Positions 8,768 to 15,859 of a stretch of DNA of 64,000 bases are shown piece by piece; the stretch's first letter is position 1, and each line of letters opens with the position of its first letter. The stretch is from Streptomyces sp. TLI_171 (GTDB lineage Bacteria > Actinomycetota > Actinomycetes > Streptomycetales > Streptomycetaceae). The notes under the pieces are model-generated. The model had not been told where the DNA came from and did not search any database. It saw only the letters and a program-made list of their open reading frames with translations. A program made the translations under genes and the position numbers. Where the stretch lies: contig NZ_RAPS01000001.1 of the NCBI RefSeq assembly GCF_003610255.1, positions 3,286,001 to 3,350,000 on the forward strand. The letters run 5' to 3'.

Positions 8768-10585
8768 TCAGGGGGTGACGATCGGGAACGCCGGGTCGGG
8801 CTCGTCCAGCGCGCCGAACACCCGGCTGAGCACGGCGCCGTCGCCGGTCAGCCCGATGCCGTCGGTGCCCTTGCCCGCGAGCATGGCGAACAGCTGGGGC
8901 TTGGTCAGGGTGACGGTGAGGTCGGCCGGGCCGGGTTCGCCGGTGACCTCGCCGTGCACCAGGACGCCGTTGCGCAGCGTGGCCCGGTGCGCGGTGCCGA
9001 GGTCGGTGAACCGCCAGACCGTGCTGAGGTCCTCGTCCCACGCCTTCGGGCCGTTCACCCGGATCGCCAGCGAGTCGAAGACCTGCTCGACCGAGAGCGC
9101 GCCGGCCATGCTGCCGGCGCCGAACGCCATCGCCTTCGGTCCGGTGCGCAGTTCCTGGGCGCCCATCAGGTAGCAGTTGCGCCAGGTGGCGTTCTCCGCG
9201 CTGTGGCCCAACCGCTCGAAGACCTGGGCCAGTTGCTCCTTGGCGTCCTCGTTCTCCGGCGCGGCGAACACCGCGTGCTTGAGCAGCTGGGCGGCGAACC
9301 GCAGGTCGCCGGCGTCGGCGTACTCGCGGGCCTTGGCGAGCACGGCCGGCACCCCGCCTAGGCAGTCCGCGTAGCGCTTGGCGGTCTCGGTCGGCGGGTG
9401 CTCCCAGAGCGAGGCCGGGTTGCCGTCGTACCAGCCCATGTAGCGCTGGTAGACGGCCTTCACGTTGTGGCTGACCGAGCCGTAGTAGCCGCGGGCGTGC
9501 CAGGCCGAGGCGAGCGCGGGCGGGAGTTCGAGCTGCTCGGCGATCTCCGGTCCGGTGAGGCCCTGGTTGAGCAGGCGCAGGGTCTGGTCGTGCAGGTAGC
9601 CGTACAGGTCGCGCTGCTCGGACAGGAAGCGGGTGAGCCGCTCGGTGCCCCAGGTCGGCCAGTGGTGGGAGGCGAACACCACGTCGGAGTCGGCGGCGAA
9701 CAGCTCGATCGCCTCGGTCAGGTAGCGCGACCAGATCCGGGCGTCGCGGACCAGCGCCCCGCGCAGGGTCAGGATGTTGTGCAGGTTGTGGGTGGCGTTC
9801 TCGGCCATGCACAGCGCCCGGAGTTCCGGCAGGAAGAAGTTCAGCTCGGACGGCGCCTCGGTGTCCGGGGTGAGCTGGAACCGGAACAGCACGCCGTCCA
9901 GCCGCTCCTCCTGGCCGGTGTGCGTGACGTCCAGGGTGGCCGGCAGCAGGCTGGGGTTGCCGTGCGAGGCGGTGAACCCGAGGCCCATGCCGACCAGGCC
10001 GGTCGGACCGGCCGTCAGGGCGCCGCCCGAGTAGTAGTCGCCGCGCCGCAGCATCGCCGTGCCCGCGTAGACGTTCTCCGCGACCGAGTGCTCCATGAAG
10101 CCGGCCGGGGCGACGATCGGGACGTCCGAGTCCTGGGCGATGACGCCGAGGATGCCGCCGAAGTGGTCGGCGTGCGAGTGGGTCACCAGCACGGCCGTCA
10201 CCGGCCGGTCGCCGCGGTGCGCGCGGTAGAGCGCCAGGCCGGCGGCGGCGCACTCCTCGGAGACCAGCGGGTCGACCACGATCACGCCGCGCTCGCCCTC
10301 GATCAGGGTCATGTTCGACAGGTCGAAGCCGCGGATCTGGTAGACGCCCTCGCGCACCTCGAACAGTCCTGCGCGGGCGGTCAGTTGGGACTGCCGCCAG
10401 AGGCTCGGGTGGACGGTGTCCGGGCAGTCGCCGGCGAGGAAGTCGGTGGCCCGGAAGTCCCAGGCCAGGCTTCCGTCGGCGGTGGTGATGGTGTCCGTGG
10501 CCGGCTTCGCGATCAGCCCGCGGTCGGCGTCCTCGAAGGCGGTGCGGTCGGAGTAGTCCAGCAGGTCGTGGTCGGAACGGGCCAC
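8768..10585 (-). CDS. Alkyl sulfatase (metallo-beta-lactamase fold, SdsA1/BDS1 family)
   Basis: Predicted to hydrolyse primary alkyl sulfate esters such as dodecyl sulfate to alcohol and sulfate. The 605-residue protein has an N-terminal metallo-beta-lactamase domain with the binuclear zinc motif THSHADHFGG near residue 160. Further conserved segments are MAENATHNLHNILTLRGA and FASHHWPTWGTERL. A dimerisation domain of helices follows (GYYGSVSHNVKAVYQRYMGW), and then a C-terminal SCP2-like lipid-binding domain. I place the start at GTG 10585 because GGGAGG lies 7-8 nt upstream; the longer open frame covers the neighbouring GntR gene antisense. No signal peptide is seen, so it is probably cytoplasmic. 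Confidence 0.93.
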   Translation of the reverse strand: MARSDHDLLDYSDRTAFEDADRGLIAKPATDTITTADGSLAWDFRATDFLAGDCPDTVHPSLWRQSQLTARAGLFEVREGVYQIRGFDLSNMTLIEGERGVIVVDPLVSEECAAAGLALYRAHRGDRPVTAVLVTHSHADHFGGILGVIAQDSDVPIVAPAGFMEHSVAENVYAGTAMLRRGDYYSGGALTAGPTGLVGMGLGFTASHGNPSLLPATLDVTHTGQEERLDGVLFRFQLTPDTEAPSELNFFLPELRALCMAENATHNLHNILTLRGALVRDARIWSRYLTEAIELFAADSDVVFASHHWPTWGTERLTRFLSEQRDLYGYLHDQTLRLLNQGLTGPEIAEQLELPPALASAWHARGYYGSVSHNVKAVYQRYMGWYDGNPASLWEHPPTETAKRYADCLGGVPAVLAKAREYADAGDLRFAAQLLKHAVFAAPENEDAKEQLAQVFERLGHSAENATWRNCYLMGAQELRTGPKAMAFGAGSMAGALSVEQVFDSLAIRVNGPKAWDEDLSTVWRFTDLGTAHRATLRNGVLVHGEVTGEPGPADLTVTLTKPQLFAMLAGKGTDGIGLTGDGAVLSRVFGALDEPDPAFPIVTP

Positions 10586-10715
10586 CGTAGCCTCCCTGGT
10601 CGCGGTGCGCACCCGCGCCGCTCGCAGGCGCACCCGCTCCCCACCCTCCGGGCCCGGGCCGGGCCGGGCCCGGGGTGCTGCGCCGAACCGGTGAGGCGGC
10701 GGCGTGTCAGGCCGG

Positions 10716-10777
10716 TTGTCCACAGACCTGTGGACAAGGACCGCAATCGACCGGACTTGTCCACAGCCTGTGGACAG
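10716..10777. other. Cluster of four DnaA-box-like sequences in two inverted pairs
   Basis: TTGTCCACA, the DnaA box consensus of Streptomyces oriC, occurs at 10716-10724 and 10757-10765 on the + strand. It is facing TGTGGACAA at 10729-10737 and TGTGGACAG (one mismatch) at 10769-10777. Each pair is a near-perfect palindrome with a 4- or 3-nt gap between boxes. No dnaA/dnaN context is nearby, so this is not the usual oriC. It could titrate DnaA or regulate a neighbouring gene; alternatively the palindromes act as a transcript end for the GntR gene. Confidence 0.6.
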
Positions 10778-10845
10778 CGCGACCGGATTCGACCGCATCC
10801 GGCCCGGTCGGGTCGGGTCGGGCGGAGTCGAGTCGTCAAGGCCGC

Positions 10846-11604
10846 TCAGGCGTCGAAGGAGTACTCGAGGATGTACGCGGCCGAGTCGAGCACCATCTCG
10901 TTGACCTCCACCGCCTGGCCGTCCTCGGCGAACGCGGTGCGGTGCACCAGGAACACCGGGGTGCCGGGCGCCAGCGCCAGCCGCTCCGCCTCGTTCCCGG
11001 CGGGCATCCGGGAGCGGATGTGCTCCTGGAAGTGCACCGGCTTGTGGCCGAGCTCGGCGAGCCGCGCGTAGGTGCCGCCCGGGCCGGTGTCCGGGTCGGT
11101 GATCCGGCTGCCCGCGACCAGCGCCGCCGGCAGGTACGACTCGGACAGCAGCACCGGCTTGCCGTCCAGCACGAAGCGGCGGCTGCGCACGCAGGCCGGC
11201 TCGCCCGGCTTCAGGCCGAGCACGGCGGCGATCTGCTCCGGAGCCTCCCGCTCGGCGACGGTCAACTGGTCCACCGTCAGCTCGCGGGCCGCTATGTCGG
11301 CCGACCAGACCGAGAAGCCGCCGCCCCAGTTCCGGTCGGACAGCCGCTGGATGCCGCGCCGCCGTATCGGCCGGAACTCCCGGACGAACACGCCGACGCC
11401 CTTGCGGGCCTCCGCTATCCCCTCGCCCTGCAGCACCCCGAGCGCCTGACGGGCCGTCATCCTGGCCACGCCGTACGTCGCCATCAGGTCGTTCTCCCCG
11501 GGCAGCCGGTCGCCGGGCAGGTAACGGCCGGAGTCGATCTCGCTCTTGAGATCCTCGGCGATTCGCCGGTACTTGGGCTGCGTGACGCGTGGGTGACTGG
11601 TCAT
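10846..11604 (-). CDS. GntR-family (HutC subfamily) transcriptional regulator
   Basis: A 252-residue repressor-type protein. The winged helix of GntR proteins is at about residues 8-75 (KYRRIAEDLKSEIDSGRYLP, then MTARQALGVLQGEGI). A UTRA effector-binding domain follows (about 100-245), the layout of the HutC subfamily that includes DasR. ATG 11604 is preceded by GGAAGG. Three copies of a TCTAGA-centred motif lie just upstream (11625-11701), so autoregulation and control of the divergent ATPase gene at 11773 are likely. The ligand is unknown; HutC members often sense phosphorylated sugars or amino-acid derivatives. Confidence 0.92.
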   Translation of the reverse strand: MTSHPRVTQPKYRRIAEDLKSEIDSGRYLPGDRLPGENDLMATYGVARMTARQALGVLQGEGIAEARKGVGVFVREFRPIRRRGIQRLSDRNWGGGFSVWSADIAARELTVDQLTVAEREAPEQIAAVLGLKPGEPACVRSRRFVLDGKPVLLSESYLPAALVAGSRITDPDTGPGGTYARLAELGHKPVHFQEHIRSRMPAGNEAERLALAPGTPVFLVHRTAFAEDGQAVEVNEMVLDSAAYILEYSFDA

Positions 11605-11624
11605 GGCGGCGAGTTTCCTTCCCC

Positions 11625-11701
11625 TCTCTAGACATCGTACGCGCGGTGCGGCCTCTGACGCATTGACATCTCTAGAGATTTCAGCTTGTCTAGAGATGTC
11701 A
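11625..11701. promoter_or_regulatory. Candidate operators of the GntR/HutC regulator
   Basis: Two 13-bp arms, TGACATCTCTAGA (11664-11676) and TCTAGAGATGTCA (11689-11701), form a perfect inverted repeat around a 12-bp spacer. Each arm contains or abuts the palindrome CTCTAGAG. A third copy (TGTCTAGAGA on the minus strand, 11625-11634) lies about 20 nt before the GntR start. The TCTAGA core is shared with DasR-type boxes. The location between the divergent GntR and ATPase genes suggests that both are controlled. Confidence 0.6.
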
Positions 11702-11772
11702 GGATCTGACACACCCTCATATCGGCTGCCGAATCTCCCGCTCATCGGAGCGAACCGCGTGAGGAGCCCGCC

Positions 11773-12264
11773 ATGTCCGTCCACCGTCGATGGTTCTCAC
11801 TGCCCCGCGAAGCCGCCACCGTCGCCGCCGGACGCCGCCGGGTCCGCGAACTCCTCGCCGCCTGGGGCACCCCGCTCGACGAGGACACCCGGCTGGCACT
11901 CGACCTGATCACCTCCGAACTCCTCGGCAACGCCGTCCGGCACGCCGAGGGCCCCGTCGTCACGGTCGGCCTGCACGCCGACCCGCTGCACCGGCGCGCC
12001 GTCGTCGAGGTCTACGACCGCTCCCCCGCGCTGCCGGTGGCCGGCTGTCCCACCGAGGACTCCGAGTCCGGCCGCGGCCTGCTGCTGGTCGCCGAACTCG
12101 CGCTCGCCCACGGGGTGGTGCGCAAGCGCGGGGGCAAGTGGGTGTGGGCCGAGATAGCCCTGCCGGGCAGGGCCCCGGAGGGTGGGACCAGGGCCGCGGG
12201 GAACCGCGCGAAGCGGAAGGCGCCGCGGGGCAGGATCGCGCCCTGGGCCATGACGGGCCATTGA
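11773..12264 (+). CDS. RsbW-like ATP-binding protein (anti-sigma factor type)
   Basis: A 163-residue protein of the GHKL histidine-kinase-like ATPase fold. The N-box is TSELLGNAVRHAEGP and the glycine-rich lid is ESGRGLLLVAELA. Streptomycetes encode dozens of such stand-alone ATPases, some of which act as anti-sigma factors; the partner is unknown here. GAGGAG about 8 nt upstream supports ATG 11773. The last 30 residues are basic and probably disordered. It is divergent from the GntR gene, and the shared operator region suggests joint regulation. Confidence 0.85.
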   Translation: MSVHRRWFSLPREAATVAAGRRRVRELLAAWGTPLDEDTRLALDLITSELLGNAVRHAEGPVVTVGLHADPLHRRAVVEVYDRSPALPVAGCPTEDSESGRGLLLVAELALAHGVVRKRGGKWVWAEIALPGRAPEGGTRAAGNRAKRKAPRGRIAPWAMTGH

Positions 12265-12298
12265 GCGCGATCCGACCGGCGGTGCCCCGCTGCCCCCG

Positions 12299-13282
12299 CT
12301 AAGCGGTGAGTCGGCGGTGGAGAGCCTCGGTGCCGTGGCCGAGGGAGCGCGCGGCGAGCCACGCGGCCGCGCCGGCGCCGTTGCGGGCGGTGTGGAGCGG
12401 GGCGGCGGGCCAGTGGGCGGCGAGCAGCGGGCGGAGGTGGGCGGCGAGGGGGGTTTCGGTGCTGAGCAGGCCGCCGGCCAGCACGATGGGGAGCGGGGAG
12501 TCGGCGGCGCGGATCAGCCGGAGGGTGTCGAGGAGGTGAGCGGCGGCGCGCTCCACCAGGGCCAGCGCCTCGGGGTCGCCCTTCGACGCGTGGTCGAGGA
12601 CGATCGGGGCGAACCGGGCCAACCGGGCCGGCGCCTGGGCGTGCGCGGCGGCGACCAGGGCGGAGCGCGCGCCCGTGTCGAGGTCGCCCAGCTCGCCGAG
12701 ACCGCCGGGGCCGACCAGGGCGTCGGCGATCGCGGCGGCGAAGTCGCCGAGGTGGCCGCGGTCGACGGCGGTGAGGGTCGCGGAGACGGCTTCCCGGCCG
12801 AGCCAGAAGCCGGAGCCGCGGTCGCCGAGCAGCCAGCCGTGGCCGTCGGCGGTGCGCCGCAGGGCGTGGTCGCGGATCTCGGCGGCGACCGCGCCCGTCC
12901 CGCTGAGCAGGACGTTGCCGTCGGGGGCGGGGGTACCCGCGGCGTGGGCGAGTTCGGCGTCGCTGATCAGCTCGGGGCCGGTGGCCAGCCCGAGCGAGGC
13001 CCAGAGTCCGGGGAAGTCGAGCCGGGTCACCATGCCGCCGGCCAGGCCGAGCCGGCCCGCCTCCACCCGGCGCGGGTCGAGACCGGTCAGCGCGGCGCGG
13101 ACGGTGTCGCCGATCTCCTTGAGGGCGGTCTCGACGCCGTGCGCCACCGGGTTGCCGCCCGCGCCGCGCGCGGTGCCGAGGACCCGGCCGTCGAGCGCGG
13201 CGACCAGGACGCGGGTGCTGGTGCCGCCCACGTCCAGGCCGAGCACCAGCCGTTCGGCGAGCGGAGGCTGACCGGTGGTCAT
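12299..13282 (-). CDS. BadF/BadG/BcrA-type kinase, probable N-acetylglucosamine kinase
   Basis: A 327-residue ASKHA-fold kinase. Phosphate 1 motif LGLDVGGTSTRVLVA is near the N terminus, the phosphate 2 region is NVLLSGTGAVAAE, and DGHGWLLGDRGSGFWLGREA and the adenosine motif VLAGGLLS follow. These are hallmarks of the eukaryotic-type N-acetylglucosamine kinase/BadF family. Its ATG overlaps the stop of the SIS-domain gene (ATGA), so the two are co-translated. Together with the DasR-like box upstream, phosphorylation of GlcNAc, MurNAc or a similar amino sugar is the best guess. Confidence 0.85.
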   Translation of the reverse strand: MTTGQPPLAERLVLGLDVGGTSTRVLVAALDGRVLGTARGAGGNPVAHGVETALKEIGDTVRAALTGLDPRRVEAGRLGLAGGMVTRLDFPGLWASLGLATGPELISDAELAHAAGTPAPDGNVLLSGTGAVAAEIRDHALRRTADGHGWLLGDRGSGFWLGREAVSATLTAVDRGHLGDFAAAIADALVGPGGLGELGDLDTGARSALVAAAHAQAPARLARFAPIVLDHASKGDPEALALVERAAAHLLDTLRLIRAADSPLPIVLAGGLLSTETPLAAHLRPLLAAHWPAAPLHTARNGAGAAAWLAARSLGHGTEALHRRLTA

Positions 13283-14034
13283 GCGGTGCGGCGGATGCGG
13301 CCGGCGTACAGCGCTTCGAGCTTGCCGTTGTGCTCGTCGCCGCCGGGGATGTTCGCCGAGAGGTAGACCGGGGGGACGCCGCCGCTCTCCTCGATCCGGC
13401 GGATCACCTCGGCGACGACCTGCTGGCCGAGCAGCGCGGCGGTGATGGAGGAGATGCCGCAGGCCTTGCCGCCGCCCGCCATCGGGAGGACCGCGTCGCC
13501 GAACGGGGCGCCGTTGTCGAGCACCACGTCCGCGTAGTCGCGCAGCCGCAGGCCGGAGGGGTGCTTGGGCTGGACGCCGGCGGTGTGCTCGGCGGAGGTG
13601 ACGACGATCAGCGGGTGGCCGTTCTCCTTGGCCAGTCGGGCGAGTTCGACCACGCAGCCGTTCACGCCCGAGTTGGAGGCCAGCACGAACACGTCGGCCG
13701 GGTGCGGGTTCGTCAGCTCCCAGAGCAGGCCGGCGGACTCGGTGCCGCGCTCCAGCTCGGAGCCCTCCAGGATCTGCACCGGGCGGCCGCCGAACAGCAC
13801 CACGTCGCGCAGCGCGATCCGGTTGCTGGGCACCAGGCCGCCGGCCCGGCCGGCGATCTCCATCGCGAACGCCTCGGAGTGGCCGGTGCCGAAGGCCTGC
13901 ACGATGCCGTCGGCGGCCAGCGCGGAGGTGATCAGCTCGGCCGCCTTCGCGACGCCCTCGGTCTGCGAGGTACTGACGCGGTCGATGGCGGCGTGGGCGG
14001 CGGCGGCGAATGCGGCCGCGGAGAGGCTGGACAC
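13279..14034 (-). CDS. SIS-domain phosphosugar-binding protein (UPF0309 type)
   Basis: A 251-residue sugar-isomerase-fold protein. FGTGHSEAFAMEIAGRAGGL matches the UPF0309 signature, and VLASNSGVNGCVVELA is the second phosphosugar-binding loop. GGAGG 7 nt upstream fixes GTG 14034 as start, though the frame is open further upstream. It is first in a two-gene unit with the BadF-type kinase. A Streptomyces homologue as I recall is NagS (SCO4393), involved in glucosamine-6-phosphate toxicity; the assignment here is by resemblance only. The DasR-like site at 14105-14120 lies about 70 bp upstream. Confidence 0.87.
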   Translation of the reverse strand: MSSLSAAAFAAAAHAAIDRVSTSQTEGVAKAAELITSALAADGIVQAFGTGHSEAFAMEIAGRAGGLVPSNRIALRDVVLFGGRPVQILEGSELERGTESAGLLWELTNPHPADVFVLASNSGVNGCVVELARLAKENGHPLIVVTSAEHTAGVQPKHPSGLRLRDYADVVLDNGAPFGDAVLPMAGGGKACGISSITAALLGQQVVAEVIRRIEESGGVPPVYLSANIPGGDEHNGKLEALYAGRIRRTA

Positions 14035-14104
14035 CGGGATACCTCCAGGCTGAGCACGGTGGGACGGGTCACATCGTCGGCCCGCACCGCCGCCACTGTC
14101 AATG

Positions 14105-14120
14105 AATGGACTAGACCAGT
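14105..14120 (-). promoter_or_regulatory. DasR-responsive-element-like site
   Basis: The minus strand reads ACTGGTCTAGTCCATT, matching 14 of 16 positions of the DasR consensus ACTGGTCTAGACCACT as I recall it. It sits about 70 nt before the SIS-protein start and overlaps the 3' end of the SMI1/KNR4 gene. DasR is the GlcN-6-phosphate-sensing GntR repressor of amino-sugar genes, which fits the two genes downstream. Confidence 0.55.
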
Positions 14121-15199
14121 CGGGGGTCAACGGAGTCCGCCGGCCAGGGCTCGAAGCCCGCACACTCGAACGGGTCGTCGTCCGGGTCGAGCGCCGGGAG
14201 TCCCTCGGCGCCCCGCTCGCCCCGCAGCCAGCCGAGCAGCACCTCCACCAGGCGGCCCGCGAGCGGGACTTCGCCGCGGACGTGCCGGGGCCGTACCACC
14301 AGAGTCCAGGCGTCCGGGTCCGGGCCGGTCACCAGCCAGCCGAGCCGGTCGTTGTCGATGGTGCAGCCGACCGCCAGGAAGCCGTCCGGCTCGGGCCAGC
14401 ACGGGCCGGGCACCGACCGGCCGATCCGCTCCGGCAGTCCGGCCAGGTCCTCGGGCGCGTAGAGGCTCAGCCACTCCGACCAGGTGCCCGCGCCGTACGC
14501 ATCCGCCAGGGCGAGGTAGTCGGCGGGCAGCCGGGTGCCGAGCAGGGCGAACGACCGCTCCCGGTCGACCGGTCGGGGCGCCGACCGAGGGGGCGGCACC
14601 AGCAGCCGGAGCGCGGGCAGTCCGGCCGGCCCGTGCAGCGCGAACTCGCTTTCGGCCGGCGAGAGTTCGCGGGTCGGCGGCGGACTCCACGGCTCGGGCG
14701 TCGCCCACTGCGGCTGCGCGGTGGCGGGCAGCGGCCCGAGGTGGCCGACCCGGTCCAGGACCACCGTCTCCAGGAAGGCGGTCAGGCCGAGGCCGGAGTC
14801 GAGCAGCGGTTCGGGGCGGGTCGCGTCACAGAGCACCACCGTCCAGCGGTCCGGCTCCGGATCGGCGGTGTTCCACAGCAGGAAGGTCCGGCCGCCGAGG
14901 GTGTGCCCCCACGGCAGCAGGCCGCCCGGAGCGGGGTGCAGCGGGGGCGGCACCCGGCCCGCCCCGCGCAGTTCCGTCCGGACGTCGTGCTTGGTCCACG
15001 GCAGCATCCCGAGGTACGCCCGGTCCGGGGCGTGCAGCTCGATCGCGCCACCGATCAGCAGCGACCCGCGCCGGGCCGACTCCCAGTAGTCCGACGGAAG
15101 TCGGAGCCCGAGCCAGGACTCGACGGCCGACCGGTCCACGGGCAGCGGCGGGCGCGGGTCGGCGAGGCCGAGCTGGGCGAGCAGGTCCACGCCCACCAC
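14111..15199 (-). CDS. SMI1/KNR4-like protein with two related halves
   Basis: A 362-residue protein that appears to hold two SUKH (SMI1/KNR4) units. The first begins VDRSAVESWLGLRLPSDYWE and contains RRGSLLIGGAIELHAP. The second begins VDRERSFALLGTRLPADYLA and contains SEWLSLYAPEDLA followed by PGPCWPEPDGFLAVGCTID. SUKH proteins are often immunity proteins against polymorphic toxins, but no toxin gene is adjacent. The start is uncertain: three GTG codons lie within 12 nt at 15199, 15196 and 15190, and none has a clear ribosome site. Confidence 0.75.
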   Translation of the reverse strand: MVGVDLLAQLGLADPRPPLPVDRSAVESWLGLRLPSDYWESARRGSLLIGGAIELHAPDRAYLGMLPWTKHDVRTELRGAGRVPPPLHPAPGGLLPWGHTLGGRTFLLWNTADPEPDRWTVVLCDATRPEPLLDSGLGLTAFLETVVLDRVGHLGPLPATAQPQWATPEPWSPPPTRELSPAESEFALHGPAGLPALRLLVPPPRSAPRPVDRERSFALLGTRLPADYLALADAYGAGTWSEWLSLYAPEDLAGLPERIGRSVPGPCWPEPDGFLAVGCTIDNDRLGWLVTGPDPDAWTLVVRPRHVRGEVPLAGRLVEVLLGWLRGERGAEGLPALDPDDDPFECAGFEPWPADSVDPRLV

Positions 15200-15264
15200 G
15201 GTACGGCGGAGGGCAAGCGGAAATCCGGAGGCGGCGACGGGCGGGCGCGGGCCAGGATGCGGGG

Positions 15265-15837
15265 GTGAACGAAGTGCCGAAGAGGCAGATCAGAGCTCGC
15301 TACGACGACGAGACGGTGTACCAGGCGTTCCGCCCGGAGATCGCCGGGCCGGCGGCCGCCGCGGGCCGGTTCCCGGCGGCGTTCCAGGTCGACCGGACGA
15401 CCTGGATCAAGCCGTCCTTCCGCTGGCTGATGCACCGCAGCGACTGGGCCCGCAGCGAAGGACAGGAGCGGCTCCTCGGGGTGGTGATCCGGCGGGCCGG
15501 GTTCGACGCCGCACTGGAGGCGGCGGTGCTCAGCTCGTACGAGCGCGGGGTGCACGCCTCGAAGGCGCAGTGGCAGCGCGAGTTGCGGCGCAGCCCCGCC
15601 CGGGTCCAGTGGGACCCGGAGCGGGACCTGCAGCTGCGACCGCTGCCGCACCGTTCGCTGCAGCTGGGGCTGGGCGGGGAACTGGTCCGGCGGTACACCG
15701 GGGACTGGCTGGTGCGGATCGAGGATCTGACGCCGCTGGCCCGGGAGTTGCACGCCTCCCGGGACGCCGCGCTGTTGCCGCCGGAGCAGCCGTACCCGCT
15801 GTCCTCGGGTACGGCCGCCCGGCTGGGCGTGCGCTGA
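15265..15837 (+). CDS. DUF4291 family protein
   Basis: A 190-residue protein of unknown function. The family hallmarks are IRARYDDETVYQAFRPEIA near the start, then DRTTWIKPSFRWLMHRSDW and VQWDPERDLQLRPLPHRSLQ. No membrane segment. GTG 15265 (or GTG 15274) is the start. CAGGAT at 15253-15258 lies 6 nt upstream with no Shine-Dalgarno sequence, so the transcript may be leaderless. It is divergent from the SMI1/KNR4 gene and nearly touches the 3' end of the convergent GDSL hydrolase gene. Confidence 0.87.
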   Translation: MNEVPKRQIRARYDDETVYQAFRPEIAGPAAAAGRFPAAFQVDRTTWIKPSFRWLMHRSDWARSEGQERLLGVVIRRAGFDAALEAAVLSSYERGVHASKAQWQRELRRSPARVQWDPERDLQLRPLPHRSLQLGLGGELVRRYTGDWLVRIEDLTPLARELHASRDAALLPPEQPYPLSSGTAARLGVR

Positions 15838-15859
15838 GGCCAGGTCAGCGGCCGGTCCG

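Noticed and set aside
10716..10777. Chromosomal origin oriC
   Set aside because: A Streptomyces oriC has many more boxes and lies between dnaA and dnaN; neither gene is here.
8768..11635. A single 955-residue leftward frame joining the alkyl sulfatase with upstream sequence
   Set aside because: The upstream third is the GntR gene in a wrong frame followed by intergenic DNA with the DnaA boxes. The sulfatase has its own GGGAGG and GTG at 10585.
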